DNA from: an uncultured Candidatus Thioglobus sp.
Lineage (GTDB): Bacteria; Pseudomonadota; Gammaproteobacteria; PS1; Thioglobaceae
Length of the DNA: 64,000 nt
Reading direction: 5' to 3'
Assembly: GCA_910595805.1 (NCBI GenBank)
Contig: CAJVCK010000003.1
Location: forward strand, 1-64,000
This document shows, one piece after another, positions 9,493-17,145 of the stretch; the stretch's first letter is position 1, and each line of letters starts with the position of its first letter. A program made the position numbers and the translations under genes. The notes under the pieces are model-generated. The model had not been told where the DNA came from. It ran no database searches and worked only from the letters and a program-made list of their open reading frames with translations.

Positions 9493-9540
9493 AGGTAGCC
9501 GCCTAACTAAACTTGAGGAGAATAAAAAAAACGACTACCT
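9493..9540 (+). ncRNA. Hairpin 1 with CTTGAGGAGAATAA loop (possible regulatory RNA element)
   Basis: The arms 9493-9501 (AGGTAGCCG) and 9532-9540 (CGACTACCT) pair at 8 of 9 positions around a 30-base loop that contains CTTGAGGAGAATAA at 9512-9525. A second CTTGAGGAG lies immediately 5' of the left arm. It would lie in the 5' leader if the downstream 127-residue gene is transcribed from a promoter near 9440-9470. Structure is seen by eye; function is inferred only. Confidence 0.45.
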
Positions 9541-9541
9541 G

Positions 9542-9590
9542 TTAGAAAATCATAAAAATTATCTCAGGGGAGAGAAATATGATCTTCTAA
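9542..9590 (+). ncRNA. Hairpin 2 with AGGGGAGAG loop (possible regulatory RNA element)
   Basis: The 12-base arms 9542-9553 (TTAGAAAATCAT) and 9579-9590 (ATGATCTTCTAA) pair at 11 of 12 positions, leaving a 25-base loop with the purine-rich core CAGGGGAGAGAAA. It begins one base after hairpin 1 ends. The GGA-rich loop resembles both a Shine-Dalgarno sequence and CsrA-type GGA targets. Not recognised as a known RNA family. Confidence 0.45.
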
Positions 9591-9618
9591 ATATTATTAT
9601 AACATAATATTAGATAAA

Positions 9619-9645
9619 TATAATATAGATTGTAAAAATTTTACA
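9619..9645 (+). promoter_or_regulatory. Possible promoter -10 with palindromic operator before the 127-residue gene
   Basis: TATAAT at 9619-9624 is followed by the 15-base palindrome TGTAAAAATTTTACA (9631-9645), which would cover the transcription start about 20 bases before the ATG at 9666. There is no good -35 at the usual spacing, so an activator may be needed or the box may be chance in A+T-rich DNA. Confidence 0.35.
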
Positions 9646-9665
9646 AAAATAGGATAAATAAAAAT

Positions 9666-10049
9666 ATGGGCAATAGACCCAAAAAACACTCCAATAAAGG
9701 GTTATTTACACTTCTAGCTACGCTTTTATTCTTCTCGAGTAACGCATTTGCAAGAACACAAGTGATAGATGCCAATATAGATTCGGTCAATCCAATCTAC
9801 ATGAATTACAAAATTGAAAAAATAACCAGCCCTTGCCAATCCGTGACGCCTGGTTGTTGGAATGTAACGTATCAGCAGAAAGCCTTAAAATCACTCAAAG
9901 GCTATCGCGTTAAATTGTCTTACGCAGGACAACAATTCACAGCTCGTATGCGTGAAAAGCCTAAAAGTCAACAGTTGAAGATCAGAGTAAGTTCAGATTT
10001 ACTTGGAAAAACAAGCAATCTAGCAATGAATGCGGCGGTTGTTTATTAA
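9666..10049 (+). CDS. Small secreted protein of unknown function, UmoD/glycine-zipper-protein-like tail
   Basis: A 127-residue protein with a clear Sec signal peptide (hydrophobic 13-25, cleavage likely after AFA at 29). The mature part, about 98 residues, has two cysteines (57 and 64, in TSPCQSVTPGCW) that could form a disulfide. The segment KGYRVKLSYAGQQFTARM followed by KSQQLKIRVS resembles the G-Y-V-Y-Y-G-TRM-PG--I-VRV pattern found at the C-terminus of UmoD-like and glycine-zipper 2TM outer-membrane proteins, but here there is no glycine zipper. A weak AGGA precedes the ATG. The stop overlaps by 4 bases the stop of the convergent 85-residue gene. Confidence 0.7.
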   Translation: MGNRPKKHSNKGLFTLLATLLFFSSNAFARTQVIDANIDSVNPIYMNYKIEKITSPCQSVTPGCWNVTYQQKALKSLKGYRVKLSYAGQQFTARMREKPKSQQLKIRVSSDLLGKTSNLAMNAAVVY

Positions 10050-10303
10050 CGTTTTTCTAAGCTCGCCACTTGTTTAGGTGCATTAACTTTTAGCATTGGC
10101 AATGCCTCAACTACAAAATCATAGCCTTTATTGCCATAATTATTAAAAGCACTATCAGCATTTTCCATAGCTTTCTGAGACCTAAGATCAAACATTGCTA
10201 ATGGATTAAACACAGCGTAAGGCTTAGCAACCTCAGCAGAGGCGCTCGTTGCAGCAAATATTAGCGCAAGTGTAATAGCATTAATCGTTATCATTAGTTT
10301 CAT
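10046..10303 (-). CDS. Small secreted protein of unknown function (85 residues)
   Basis: An 85-residue ORF with a Sec signal peptide (positive start, hydrophobic 6-18, cleavage after ASA at 23), leaving a 62-residue mature protein rich in Ala/Asn/Lys with no cysteine. I do not recognise a family. That it is real is supported by a near-perfect sigma-70 promoter at 10392-10419 and a stable hairpin at the predicted mRNA 5' end, followed by an approximately 82-base leader with AAGAGA before the ATG. Such a promoter and 5' stem suggest abundant expression. It converges on the 127-residue secreted protein with a 4-base overlap of stop codons. Confidence 0.65.
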   Translation of the reverse strand: MKLMITINAITLALIFAATSASAEVAKPYAVFNPLAMFDLRSQKAMENADSAFNNYGNKGYDFVVEALPMLKVNAPKQVASLEKR

Positions 10304-10328
10304 TTTATTTGTCTCTTGGTTAATTAGT

Positions 10329-10384
10329 ATGTTGCCACCTTATCTCTTGAGGAGAGAATAATTCTTGGGGGAGAGTGGCAACAT
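10329..10384 (-). ncRNA. 5'-terminal leader hairpin of the 85-residue gene, loop antisense to a Shine-Dalgarno motif
   Basis: The arms 10329-10338 (ATGTTGCCAC) and 10375-10384 (GTGGCAACAT) are perfectly complementary over 10 bases, with a possible G-U pair beyond, and enclose a 36-base loop. On the minus strand the predicted start of transcription (about 10385) falls at the base of the stem, like protective 5' stem-loops of stable mRNAs. The minus-strand loop contains TTCTCTCCTCAAG, an exact complement of the sequence around the ribosome-binding site of the 46-residue gene (10569-10581). On the plus strand the same loop carries CTTGAGGAGAGAATAA. Confidence 0.55.
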
Positions 10385-10391
10385 GGAATAT

Positions 10392-10419
10392 ATTATATCA
10401 TAACTTTATAATATGTCAA
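10392..10419 (-). promoter_or_regulatory. Consensus sigma-70 promoter for the 85-residue secreted protein
   Basis: On the minus strand a perfect -35 TTGACA (10419-10414) and perfect -10 TATAAT (10397-10392) are separated by 16 bases. The expected start is near 10385, at the base of the leader hairpin. It is the best promoter match I noticed in the window. Confidence 0.8.
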
Positions 10420-10535
10420 TTCGATAATATAAATAAATACTAATATAGATTTAGAAAGAGTGCATCCTTGATGTTTTAAGTATTAATATTAGCCATTAAT
10501 GATAGTTATAACAGTAATTACAATTATGTTAATAT

Positions 10536-10549
10536 TTACAACGTTGTAA
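10536..10549. promoter_or_regulatory. 14-base palindrome upstream of the 46-residue gene
   Basis: TTACAACGTTGTAA is a perfect palindrome placed 38 bases before the ATG of the 46-residue protein, where a transcription factor dimer could bind. It shares TTACA/TGTAA half-sites with the palindrome at 9631-9645. Could be an operator; a chance palindrome is possible. Confidence 0.35.
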
Positions 10550-10586
10550 CAAAATAATTATTTTTTATCTTGAGGAGAGAACAAAT

Positions 10587-10727
10587 ATGATGAAGTATGA
10601 CGGTCAAGAAATTGGCTCACCAAAATGTGGCGTTACCCAAGTTTGTGTCGTTATGGCCATGCTGGCTGGCGCATTTCTGACCTTAATCATTATTGGCTTA
10701 GTAATGAATTACATGCCGGGCGTATAG
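10587..10727 (+). CDS. 46-residue single-pass membrane protein of unknown function
   Basis: A short ORF with strong support. It is preceded by GAGGAGAGAACAAAT, an excellent ribosome-binding site (ATG at 10587, or the ATG directly after). It is followed 16 bases past its stop by a textbook terminator. The product has a charged start (MMKYDGQEIG), Cys14 and Cys20, a hydrophobic helix (about 19-41, VCVVMAMLAGAFLTLIIIGL) and ends MNYMPGV. I do not recognise it. Small inner-membrane proteins of this size often bind and tune a larger membrane complex, but no partner is indicated. Its ribosome-binding region is repeated in the loop of the neighbouring leader hairpin. Confidence 0.65.
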   Translation: MMKYDGQEIGSPKCGVTQVCVVMAMLAGAFLTLIIIGLVMNYMPGV

Positions 10728-10743
10728 CCTTTTAAAAGCTTAC

Positions 10744-10775
10744 AAAAAAAGCGCACCCATTGGTGCGCTTTTTTT
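10744..10775. terminator. Bidirectional intrinsic terminator
   Basis: A 7-base GC-rich stem (GCGCACC/GGTGCGC, 4-base loop) is flanked by seven A on the left and about seven T on the right. It works for the 46-residue gene on the plus strand and for tRNA-Phe on the minus strand. Confidence 0.92.
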
Positions 10776-10788
10776 GGTCTATCTAATA

Positions 10789-10864
10789 TGGTGGCCACAC
10801 CTAGAATTGAACTAGGGACACAGGGATTTTCAATCCCTTGCTCTACCAACTGAGCTATGTGGCC
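10789..10864 (-). tRNA. tRNA-Phe (GAA)
   Basis: A 76-base cloverleaf with encoded CCA (10791-10789). The acceptor stem GGCCACA pairs with its 3' partner, the anticodon loop TTGAAAA gives GAA, and the T arm carries TTCAATT. A TATAAT (10881-10876) lies 12 bases upstream of the 5' end. It is separate from trxB, which ends 46 bases upstream. Confidence 0.95.
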
Positions 10865-10909
10865 AGAAAATGCAAATTATACCGATAAATAAGGTATTAA
10901 TTTAAAAAA

Positions 10910-11854
<945 letters not shown>

Positions 11855-11928
11855 TTAAATACCAATCCTTTATACTTATACACAAAATATCTATTATCCT
11901 AAACATTATAAAGTAAGCTCAAATCTCC

Positions 11929-14238
11929 TTGAAAAAAAATAATAAATCTAAGGCTAAAAAACTTAACACTCAAACTCAATCACATGCAACAAAAGAAGTC
12001 TTGTTTATTGCACTTGTTACGCTTGGTTTAATATACTTATTAGCGCTTTTTACTCATTCACCACAGGAGAACCCGTATTCCAGCTCTGATACACTAAACA
12101 CCCGTGTAATTAATCAAGCTGGGACCGTTGGCGCTTACCTTAGCGACTTTTCTTTGTCGATATTAGGCTACACTTCATACTTAATCCCCTTATCGCTTAT
12201 TTACCTAGGGTGGCATATTCATAAAAACACTACACAGGCTTCGACTCAACGTGCTTTTATTATTTTGCGCTTTACTGCCTTTATTGTTCTCTTATTATTC
12301 ACATCGGCGCTTCTTAGTATTGATGCACCAGACCCTCTTAGTGGTGGAGGGTCTATAGCGGGCGGAGATATTGGTTATTTAATGCATAATTACTTCGGGA
12401 CACTATTTGGTTCGGCTTCATTTATCATTTATCTAAGTATTATGATGATTAGCTTTAGTTTTTCTAGTGCCGCTTCATGGTCTAATATTTTTAATTCTAC
12501 TGGTAGCGTACTTGGCGTATTGTTAGGAAAATTTAAAGTCTCTCGTGAAAAGGCAAAAACAAAAAAATCCGCCAAAGTAATGATCACCCCAAAACCAACT
12601 AGTGGGTTAAAACCAAGTGTGATAGCCAAGGTTAAGTCTGCCAAAATTAAGCCCAATAAAACCATTAAAAAAGTTGCACCACCTTCTTCCAACTTATTTA
12701 ATACCAAGGCGCTCAGTGGTTTGCCTGATTTGGCATTACTCAACGAAGTTAATGCCAATACTTCAGGTTATTCTGAACAAGCACTTGAAGACATGTCTCG
12801 TCAAGTAGAGCTTAAACTTAAGGACTTTGGCTTTGAAGTAACCATTACTACCGTGACTCCAGGTCCAGTTGTTACTCAATTTGAACTTTCGCTAGCACCT
12901 GGTGTCAAAGTGTCTCAGATTATGAATCTGAACAAAGATCTTGCTCGAGCTCTATTGGTAGAAAGTGTACGTATTGTTGATGTTATTCCTGGTAAGCCGG
13001 TGATTGGCTTAGAGATTCCAAATGCTGAACGCGAGATGATTGGTTTAAAAGAAATTCTCGCCTCTGGCGCTTTTGCTAATTCAAGCTCTATGTTGACCAT
13101 GGGCTTAGGTAAAGATATTAACGGCCATCCAATTATTGCTAATTTGACAAAAATGCCACACTTGTTGGTCGCTGGTGCTACTGGCATGGGTAAATCTGTT
13201 GGCCTTAATGCAATGATTCTTAGTGTGCTCTACAAAGCTAAACCTGACCAAGTACGCATGATCATGATAGACCCTAAGATTGTTGAACTGGCTTGCTACG
13301 CTGATATTCCGCATTTACTAACGCCTGTGGTAACTGATATGAATCAGGCGGCATCGGCTTTATGGTGGTGTGTAAATGAGATGGAACGCCGTTACTCTTT
13401 GCTTGCTAAGTTTGGCGTGCGTAATATCGAAGGTTTTAATGAAAAACTTAAAAAAGCTAAAGCTAAAGGTGCGCCATTAGTAGACCCTTCTTTTAATGAA
13501 AAAACGGCAGAAGAAGGTGAAAGCGCACCTGAGCTTGAATCACTACCACTAATTATGTTAGTGATTGACGAATACGCTGATATGCTTGGTGCACTCGCTC
13601 AAGAAGATCGCGCCAAGGCTAAGCGCGTAGAAGCGCTAATTGTGCGCTTAGCGCAAAAAGCCAGAGCTGCAGGTATTCACCTAATTATCGCCACACAACG
13701 GCCAAGTGTAGATGTTATTACCGGTTTAATAAAATCCAACGTACCAAGTCGCGTCGCCTTCAAAGTTTCTTCAAAAGTTGATTCGCGTACTATCCTTGAT
13801 CAAGGTGGTGCAGAGCAACTGCTTGGTATGGGCGACATGCTCTACATGACACCAGGAATCTCACATCTAACACGTGTGCATGGTGCTTTTGTAGATGATG
13901 ATGAAATTGAGCGCGTGGTCAGCTTCTTGCGACAAAATTCTGAAACCAATTATCTTGATGGTATTCTTAACGCCCACAGTGAATCAGCCGATTCACATGA
14001 GAGTACAAATGCTGGTAACACAAGTGGTGAACTTGATCCACTTTATGATGAAGCTGTACAAATTGTGACTTCAAGCAGGCGGGCATCTATCTCTAGCTTG
14101 CAACGACGTATGCGTATTGGTTACAACCGAGCTGCACGCATTATCGAAGACATGGAAGCCAGTGGTGTAGTGTCAACCATGAACAGCGCCGGTAATAGAC
14201 AGGTATTAGCACCAGAGCCAATTAATCATGATAATTAG
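11929..14238 (+). CDS. ftsK: DNA translocase FtsK
   Basis: A 769-residue septal DNA pump that moves chromosome termini and activates XerCD at dif. Four membrane helices lie in the first ~175 residues, then a short basic linker (about 190-245, rich in Lys/Ala/Pro), and the alpha/beta motor with Walker A GATGMGKS (about 414-421) and Walker B LIMLVIDEYADML. The C-terminal winged-helix gamma domain (about 705-769, SSLQRRMRIGYNRAARIIEDME) reads KOPS. The linker is much shorter than in E. coli (1329 residues), as in many other bacteria. The only start before the first helix is TTG at 11929, with a weak ribosome site, so the exact N-terminus is uncertain. Confidence 0.95.
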   Translation: MKKNNKSKAKKLNTQTQSHATKEVLFIALVTLGLIYLLALFTHSPQENPYSSSDTLNTRVINQAGTVGAYLSDFSLSILGYTSYLIPLSLIYLGWHIHKNTTQASTQRAFIILRFTAFIVLLLFTSALLSIDAPDPLSGGGSIAGGDIGYLMHNYFGTLFGSASFIIYLSIMMISFSFSSAASWSNIFNSTGSVLGVLLGKFKVSREKAKTKKSAKVMITPKPTSGLKPSVIAKVKSAKIKPNKTIKKVAPPSSNLFNTKALSGLPDLALLNEVNANTSGYSEQALEDMSRQVELKLKDFGFEVTITTVTPGPVVTQFELSLAPGVKVSQIMNLNKDLARALLVESVRIVDVIPGKPVIGLEIPNAEREMIGLKEILASGAFANSSSMLTMGLGKDINGHPIIANLTKMPHLLVAGATGMGKSVGLNAMILSVLYKAKPDQVRMIMIDPKIVELACYADIPHLLTPVVTDMNQAASALWWCVNEMERRYSLLAKFGVRNIEGFNEKLKKAKAKGAPLVDPSFNEKTAEEGESAPELESLPLIMLVIDEYADMLGALAQEDRAKAKRVEALIVRLAQKARAAGIHLIIATQRPSVDVITGLIKSNVPSRVAFKVSSKVDSRTILDQGGAEQLLGMGDMLYMTPGISHLTRVHGAFVDDDEIERVVSFLRQNSETNYLDGILNAHSESADSHESTNAGNTSGELDPLYDEAVQIVTSSRRASISSLQRRMRIGYNRAARIIEDMEASGVVSTMNSAGNRQVLAPEPINHDN

Positions 14239-14824
14239 AGTACTAGCATTACTACCACTGTTTTGGATGCAAATATCTGTTGCCGCAACTAACAATCAGT
14301 TCTATGATTTTTTTAACACGCTGAATTCATTGAAGGCCAATTTTATTCAAACCACTTTTGATGATAAAGATGCCTTAATATACACTGCATCAGGTTCTTT
14401 GATTTTTAATCACCCTAAACAATTACGTTGGCATACAACTACACCTAATGAACAAACATTATTACTAAATAATAATGAGCTCTGGTTAGTTGATACTGAA
14501 TTAGAGCAGGCTGTCTTACAAAAATCCAAAGACTTGTCAAAGACGCCACTTTATTGGTTGATTAATAAACCCAACACTATAAAAGATATGCCAAAATTTT
14601 CTCATCAAAATGATGGTATTGATTGGTATCAAGCCAATGGCCAATCGCCTCAATATCGGCAGCTTTTTTTTGGCTTTAAAGACAAGGCACTACACGCTAT
14701 TTCCCTTAAAAATTCGCTTGATCAAACCATTGTGATTGTTTTTAAGGATGCTTTAGCGAACCCTGTAATTAAACCACAAGATTTTGATTTAAAGCTTGGG
14801 CCAGAATTTGATATTATTCGCTAA
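14228..14824 (+). CDS. lolA: Outer-membrane lipoprotein carrier protein LolA
   Basis: A 198-residue periplasmic chaperone that ferries lipoproteins from LolCDE to LolB. It has a signal peptide (1-19, ends SVAA). The mature part starts with NQFYDFFNTLNSLKANFIQT and continues with the ASGSLIFNHPKQLRWHTTTP strand pair typical of LolA (E. coli 203 residues). The ATG lies inside the ftsK 3' end (11-base overlap), the widespread ftsK-lolA pair. A bidirectional terminator follows 50 bases after the stop. Confidence 0.94.
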   Translation: MIIRVLALLPLFWMQISVAATNNQFYDFFNTLNSLKANFIQTTFDDKDALIYTASGSLIFNHPKQLRWHTTTPNEQTLLLNNNELWLVDTELEQAVLQKSKDLSKTPLYWLINKPNTIKDMPKFSHQNDGIDWYQANGQSPQYRQLFFGFKDKALHAISLKNSLDQTIVIVFKDALANPVIKPQDFDLKLGPEFDIIR

Positions 14825-14874
14825 ACTCAGCTCTGATATATTTTTCATATTGAAAAGTTAAATTTCAAACATGC

Positions 14875-14913
14875 AAAAAAAAGCCTACAGTAAAAATTAC
14901 TATAGGCTTTTTT
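14875..14913. terminator. Bidirectional intrinsic terminator
   Basis: The stem GCCTA-AGTAA / TTACT-TAGGC with a small bulge is flanked by eight A and six T. It serves lolA on the plus strand and the tRNA-Thr transcript on the minus strand. Confidence 0.88.
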
Positions 14914-14918
14914 AAATA

Positions 14919-14994
14919 TGGTGCCGAAGACCGGACTCGAACTGGTGACCTACTGATTACAAATCAGTTGCACTACCAACTGTGCTACTTCGGC
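14919..14994 (-). tRNA. tRNA-Thr (UGU)
   Basis: A 76-base cloverleaf with encoded CCA (14921-14919). The acceptor GCCGAAG is matched by CTTCGGC, the anticodon loop TTTGTAA gives UGU, and the T arm contains TTCGAGT. A TATAAT box (15011-15006) lies 11 bases upstream of the 5' end, so it probably has its own promoter rather than depending on ccoP. Confidence 0.95.
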
Positions 14995-15053
14995 AACTGT
15001 TGGGAATTATACCCACAATGAAAACAAATGCTTTAAAAAAAATCAAGATTTTT

Positions 15054-16250
15054 TTATTTGCCACTGTCCATCATATATTGGACCACTGATTTTAGCTCAT
15101 CATCAGAACAATCCATACAAGTGCCTTTAGGAGGCATCATGCCTTTACCTTTTATAGCAACAGCTAATACGTCTTCTATACCGCGTTTAATGCGTGGTTC
15201 CCAAGCTGCTTTATCGCCATATTTAGGCGCGCCACCTACGCCAACGTTATGACAACCTTGACATTTTGCATAAATTTCTTTACCGCTTCTACCGATTGGT
15301 TTCTTGGTAGTTGACAGTGCATCGACTATTTTTTTCGATTCTGGTTTAGGTTTAACAGCAACACCTCCACCAAGCTGATGAACATAAACAGTTAGTTTTT
15401 TAATCTGGTTCTTGTCAATCACTGCTGACGAACCAAAGGCCGGCATAACTGCGTCTTGTGTAAGTGGATTATGGCCTTGATTTACGCCATGTAAGATAGT
15501 GCGAACAACGGATGCTTTTTGATCATCTGCTTTAAAGCGATAAATACCATCGCTTAAGTTGGCGCTACCCATAAAAACATTACCTTTCATAGTTGGACCA
15601 TGACAACCAATACAGCCTTTAGTCATATATAAAGGTTTAGAAGAGGGATCGGGCGTGCCAGCATCACCTTTGCCAGTTTCAATCAAGAAATCTGCTAATT
15701 TATTAGCATCTTCATCTGAAATACCCATCATTCGAGCCGGCATATTACCTTTACGACCATTAGTAATTGAGGTGCTGATTTGTGCCAACGTTCCACCATA
15801 CAGCCAGTCATCATCGGCTAAAACTGGAAAACCATCGTTACCTTGGCCGCCTGCACCATGACAGGCCGAACAGTTATCACCAAACAATACTTTTGCAGTT
15901 TTAATTGCATAGTTTTTAAGCTCATCATTACGCACAATGTCTTCTAAAGAGCTGTCGGCAATGGCTTTTTCAGTATCTGCAAATTTTGTCTCGCGGTATT
16001 GCTCCAATTGAGCAACACTTTCTTTCATCTCAACAATTTGCGTCCAGCCGGCTGAGCCTTTAGTACTATCTCCGAACCAAGGAACGGTTGGATAGTAGAA
16101 CGAATAAATAGGAACAGCGATAATACCTATATAGAGTGCCCACATGTACCATCTTGGTGGGCGGTTGTTTAGCTCTCTTACATCGTTATCATCATCCCAA
16201 AAATGACCAGTGTTGTTTTCACCTGGGTATGGATTCTTATGTTCACCCAT
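15054..16250 (-). CDS. ccoP: cbb3-type cytochrome c oxidase subunit CcoP, tri-haem form
   Basis: A 398-residue membrane-anchored c-type cytochrome delivering electrons to the cbb3 oxidase. One membrane helix (about 34-53) is followed by three c-type haem sites: CSACH (127-131), CIGCH (213-217) and CQGCH (330-334). Candidate axial Met residues follow each (GNMPARM, AVMPAFG, MMPPKG). Usual CcoP is about 300 residues with two haems. The extra C-terminal domain (about 320-398) looks like cytochrome c5, including the late Cys pair CMDC (378-381). Tri-haem CcoP is known in Neisseria, where the third haem feeds nitrite reductase. Last gene of ccoNOQP. Confidence 0.95.
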   Translation of the reverse strand: MGEHKNPYPGENNTGHFWDDDNDVRELNNRPPRWYMWALYIGIIAVPIYSFYYPTVPWFGDSTKGSAGWTQIVEMKESVAQLEQYRETKFADTEKAIADSSLEDIVRNDELKNYAIKTAKVLFGDNCSACHGAGGQGNDGFPVLADDDWLYGGTLAQISTSITNGRKGNMPARMMGISDEDANKLADFLIETGKGDAGTPDPSSKPLYMTKGCIGCHGPTMKGNVFMGSANLSDGIYRFKADDQKASVVRTILHGVNQGHNPLTQDAVMPAFGSSAVIDKNQIKKLTVYVHQLGGGVAVKPKPESKKIVDALSTTKKPIGRSGKEIYAKCQGCHNVGVGGAPKYGDKAAWEPRIKRGIEDVLAVAIKGKGMMPPKGTCMDCSDDELKSVVQYMMDSGK

Positions 16251-16264
16251 GATTGTTCTCCTGT

Positions 16265-16405
16265 CTAATCTTCTTTATTAACAAAATTACGCAACTCTTC
16301 AAATTTTTGTTTATTTTTAGGTCTAAACGCATAAAAATAAGCCCCCGCTAACAGTACAAAGATTACGATTGCTGTTATTGCACCAATTTTATCGACTAGT
16401 GTCAT
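16265..16405 (-). CDS. ccoQ: cbb3 oxidase small subunit CcoQ
   Basis: A 46-residue protein in the CcoQ position between ccoO and ccoP. It has one membrane helix (about 8-27, IGAITAIVIFVLLAGAYFY) and then a basic cytoplasmic tail (AFRPKNKQKFEEL), the typical CcoQ layout. Its ATG overlaps the ccoO stop (TAATG) and it ends 14 bases before ccoP. In other bacteria CcoQ stabilises the complex or dampens its signalling. Confidence 0.9.
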   Translation of the reverse strand: MTLVDKIGAITAIVIFVLLAGAYFYAFRPKNKQKFEELRNFVNKED

Positions 16406-17133
16406 TACTCGCGGTAGACCACACCATCTTCAAATTTAATCATATTACCTAATGATTGCAAATACGCCACCATGGCATCCATCTCAGTTTTACCTTTGAC
16501 TAAATCAGCTGCTTCAGCAATATCGCCATCTGTGTACGGCACACCGACTTTTCTTAAACCTTTCATATGTGCTTGGATTGTTTCGCCATCAACTGTAGCA
16601 TCGTCTAAAAAACGGTATTTTGGCATCACTGATTCTGGCACTAAAGCTTGGGGGTGGCGCATATGTAAAATATGCCATTCATCAGAATATTTTCCTCCAA
16701 CACGTGCCAAATCTGGGCCTGTGCGTTTAGAGCCCCATTGGAAAGGATGATCATACTTCGATTCTACTGCTAAAGAGAAATGACCATAGCGTTCTTTTTC
16801 ATCTCTAAATGGGCGAATCATTTGTGAGTGGCAAAGATAACAACCTTCACGCTGATAAATATCACGTCCAGCTAGTTCTAGCGCTGTATTTGGTCGAACA
16901 CCATCGCCCGGCTTCCAGTCCGATAACTTCTTATCTCCACGTTGCCACAATAAACTTTTGGTCGAGCCATCAGCCAATGTTACTTCGTCCTTAACTGCAT
17001 CAGTATTTGTGAATAAAGGCACGATTTCTACAATACCTGCTAATGATACTGCAATCGCCATACCCAAATACATTGCAAAAATATTTTTTTCAAACTTAGC
17101 TTGTAGGCTTTCCTTTCCATTTTTATTTGCCAT
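16405..17133 (-). CDS. ccoO: cbb3-type cytochrome c oxidase subunit CcoO (mono-haem)
   Basis: A 242-residue FixO/CcoO subunit with an N-terminal membrane anchor (about 17-40) and one haem c site, CYLCH (98-102), in the conserved context [22 protein letters not shown]. The distal Met is probably in ESVMPKY. It passes electrons from CcoP to CcoN in the periplasm. Length is slightly above the usual 200-240. It sits 12 bases after ccoN with an AGGAGG-like site, and its stop overlaps ccoQ. Confidence 0.96.
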   Translation of the reverse strand: MANKNGKESLQAKFEKNIFAMYLGMAIAVSLAGIVEIVPLFTNTDAVKDEVTLADGSTKSLLWQRGDKKLSDWKPGDGVRPNTALELAGRDIYQREGCYLCHSQMIRPFRDEKERYGHFSLAVESKYDHPFQWGSKRTGPDLARVGGKYSDEWHILHMRHPQALVPESVMPKYRFLDDATVDGETIQAHMKGLRKVGVPYTDGDIAEAADLVKGKTEMDAMVAYLQSLGNMIKFEDGVVYRE

Positions 17134-17145
17134 TGTATTTCCTCC

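Larger units (their letters stand above)
9358..9665 (+). other. 308-base intergenic region with repeated purine-rich hairpins
   Basis: No gene is seen between the ygfB-type gene and the 127-residue secreted protein. The region holds two copies of CTTGAGGAG (9483-9491 and 9512-9520), two hairpins described separately, a TATAAT (9619-9624) and a 15-base palindrome (9631-9645). A weak hairpin (9379-9392, GGTCA/TGGCC) followed by TTTAATT just after the ygfB-type stop could be a poor terminator. The rest is A+T-rich. Confidence 0.6.

Noticed and set aside
9577..9590. Tiny ORF ATG-ATC-TTC-TAA after a good AGGGGAGAG, and a six-codon ORF at 10384
   Set aside because: Three and six codons are too short to support as genes; the ATGs lie in hairpin arms, which explains the sequence better.
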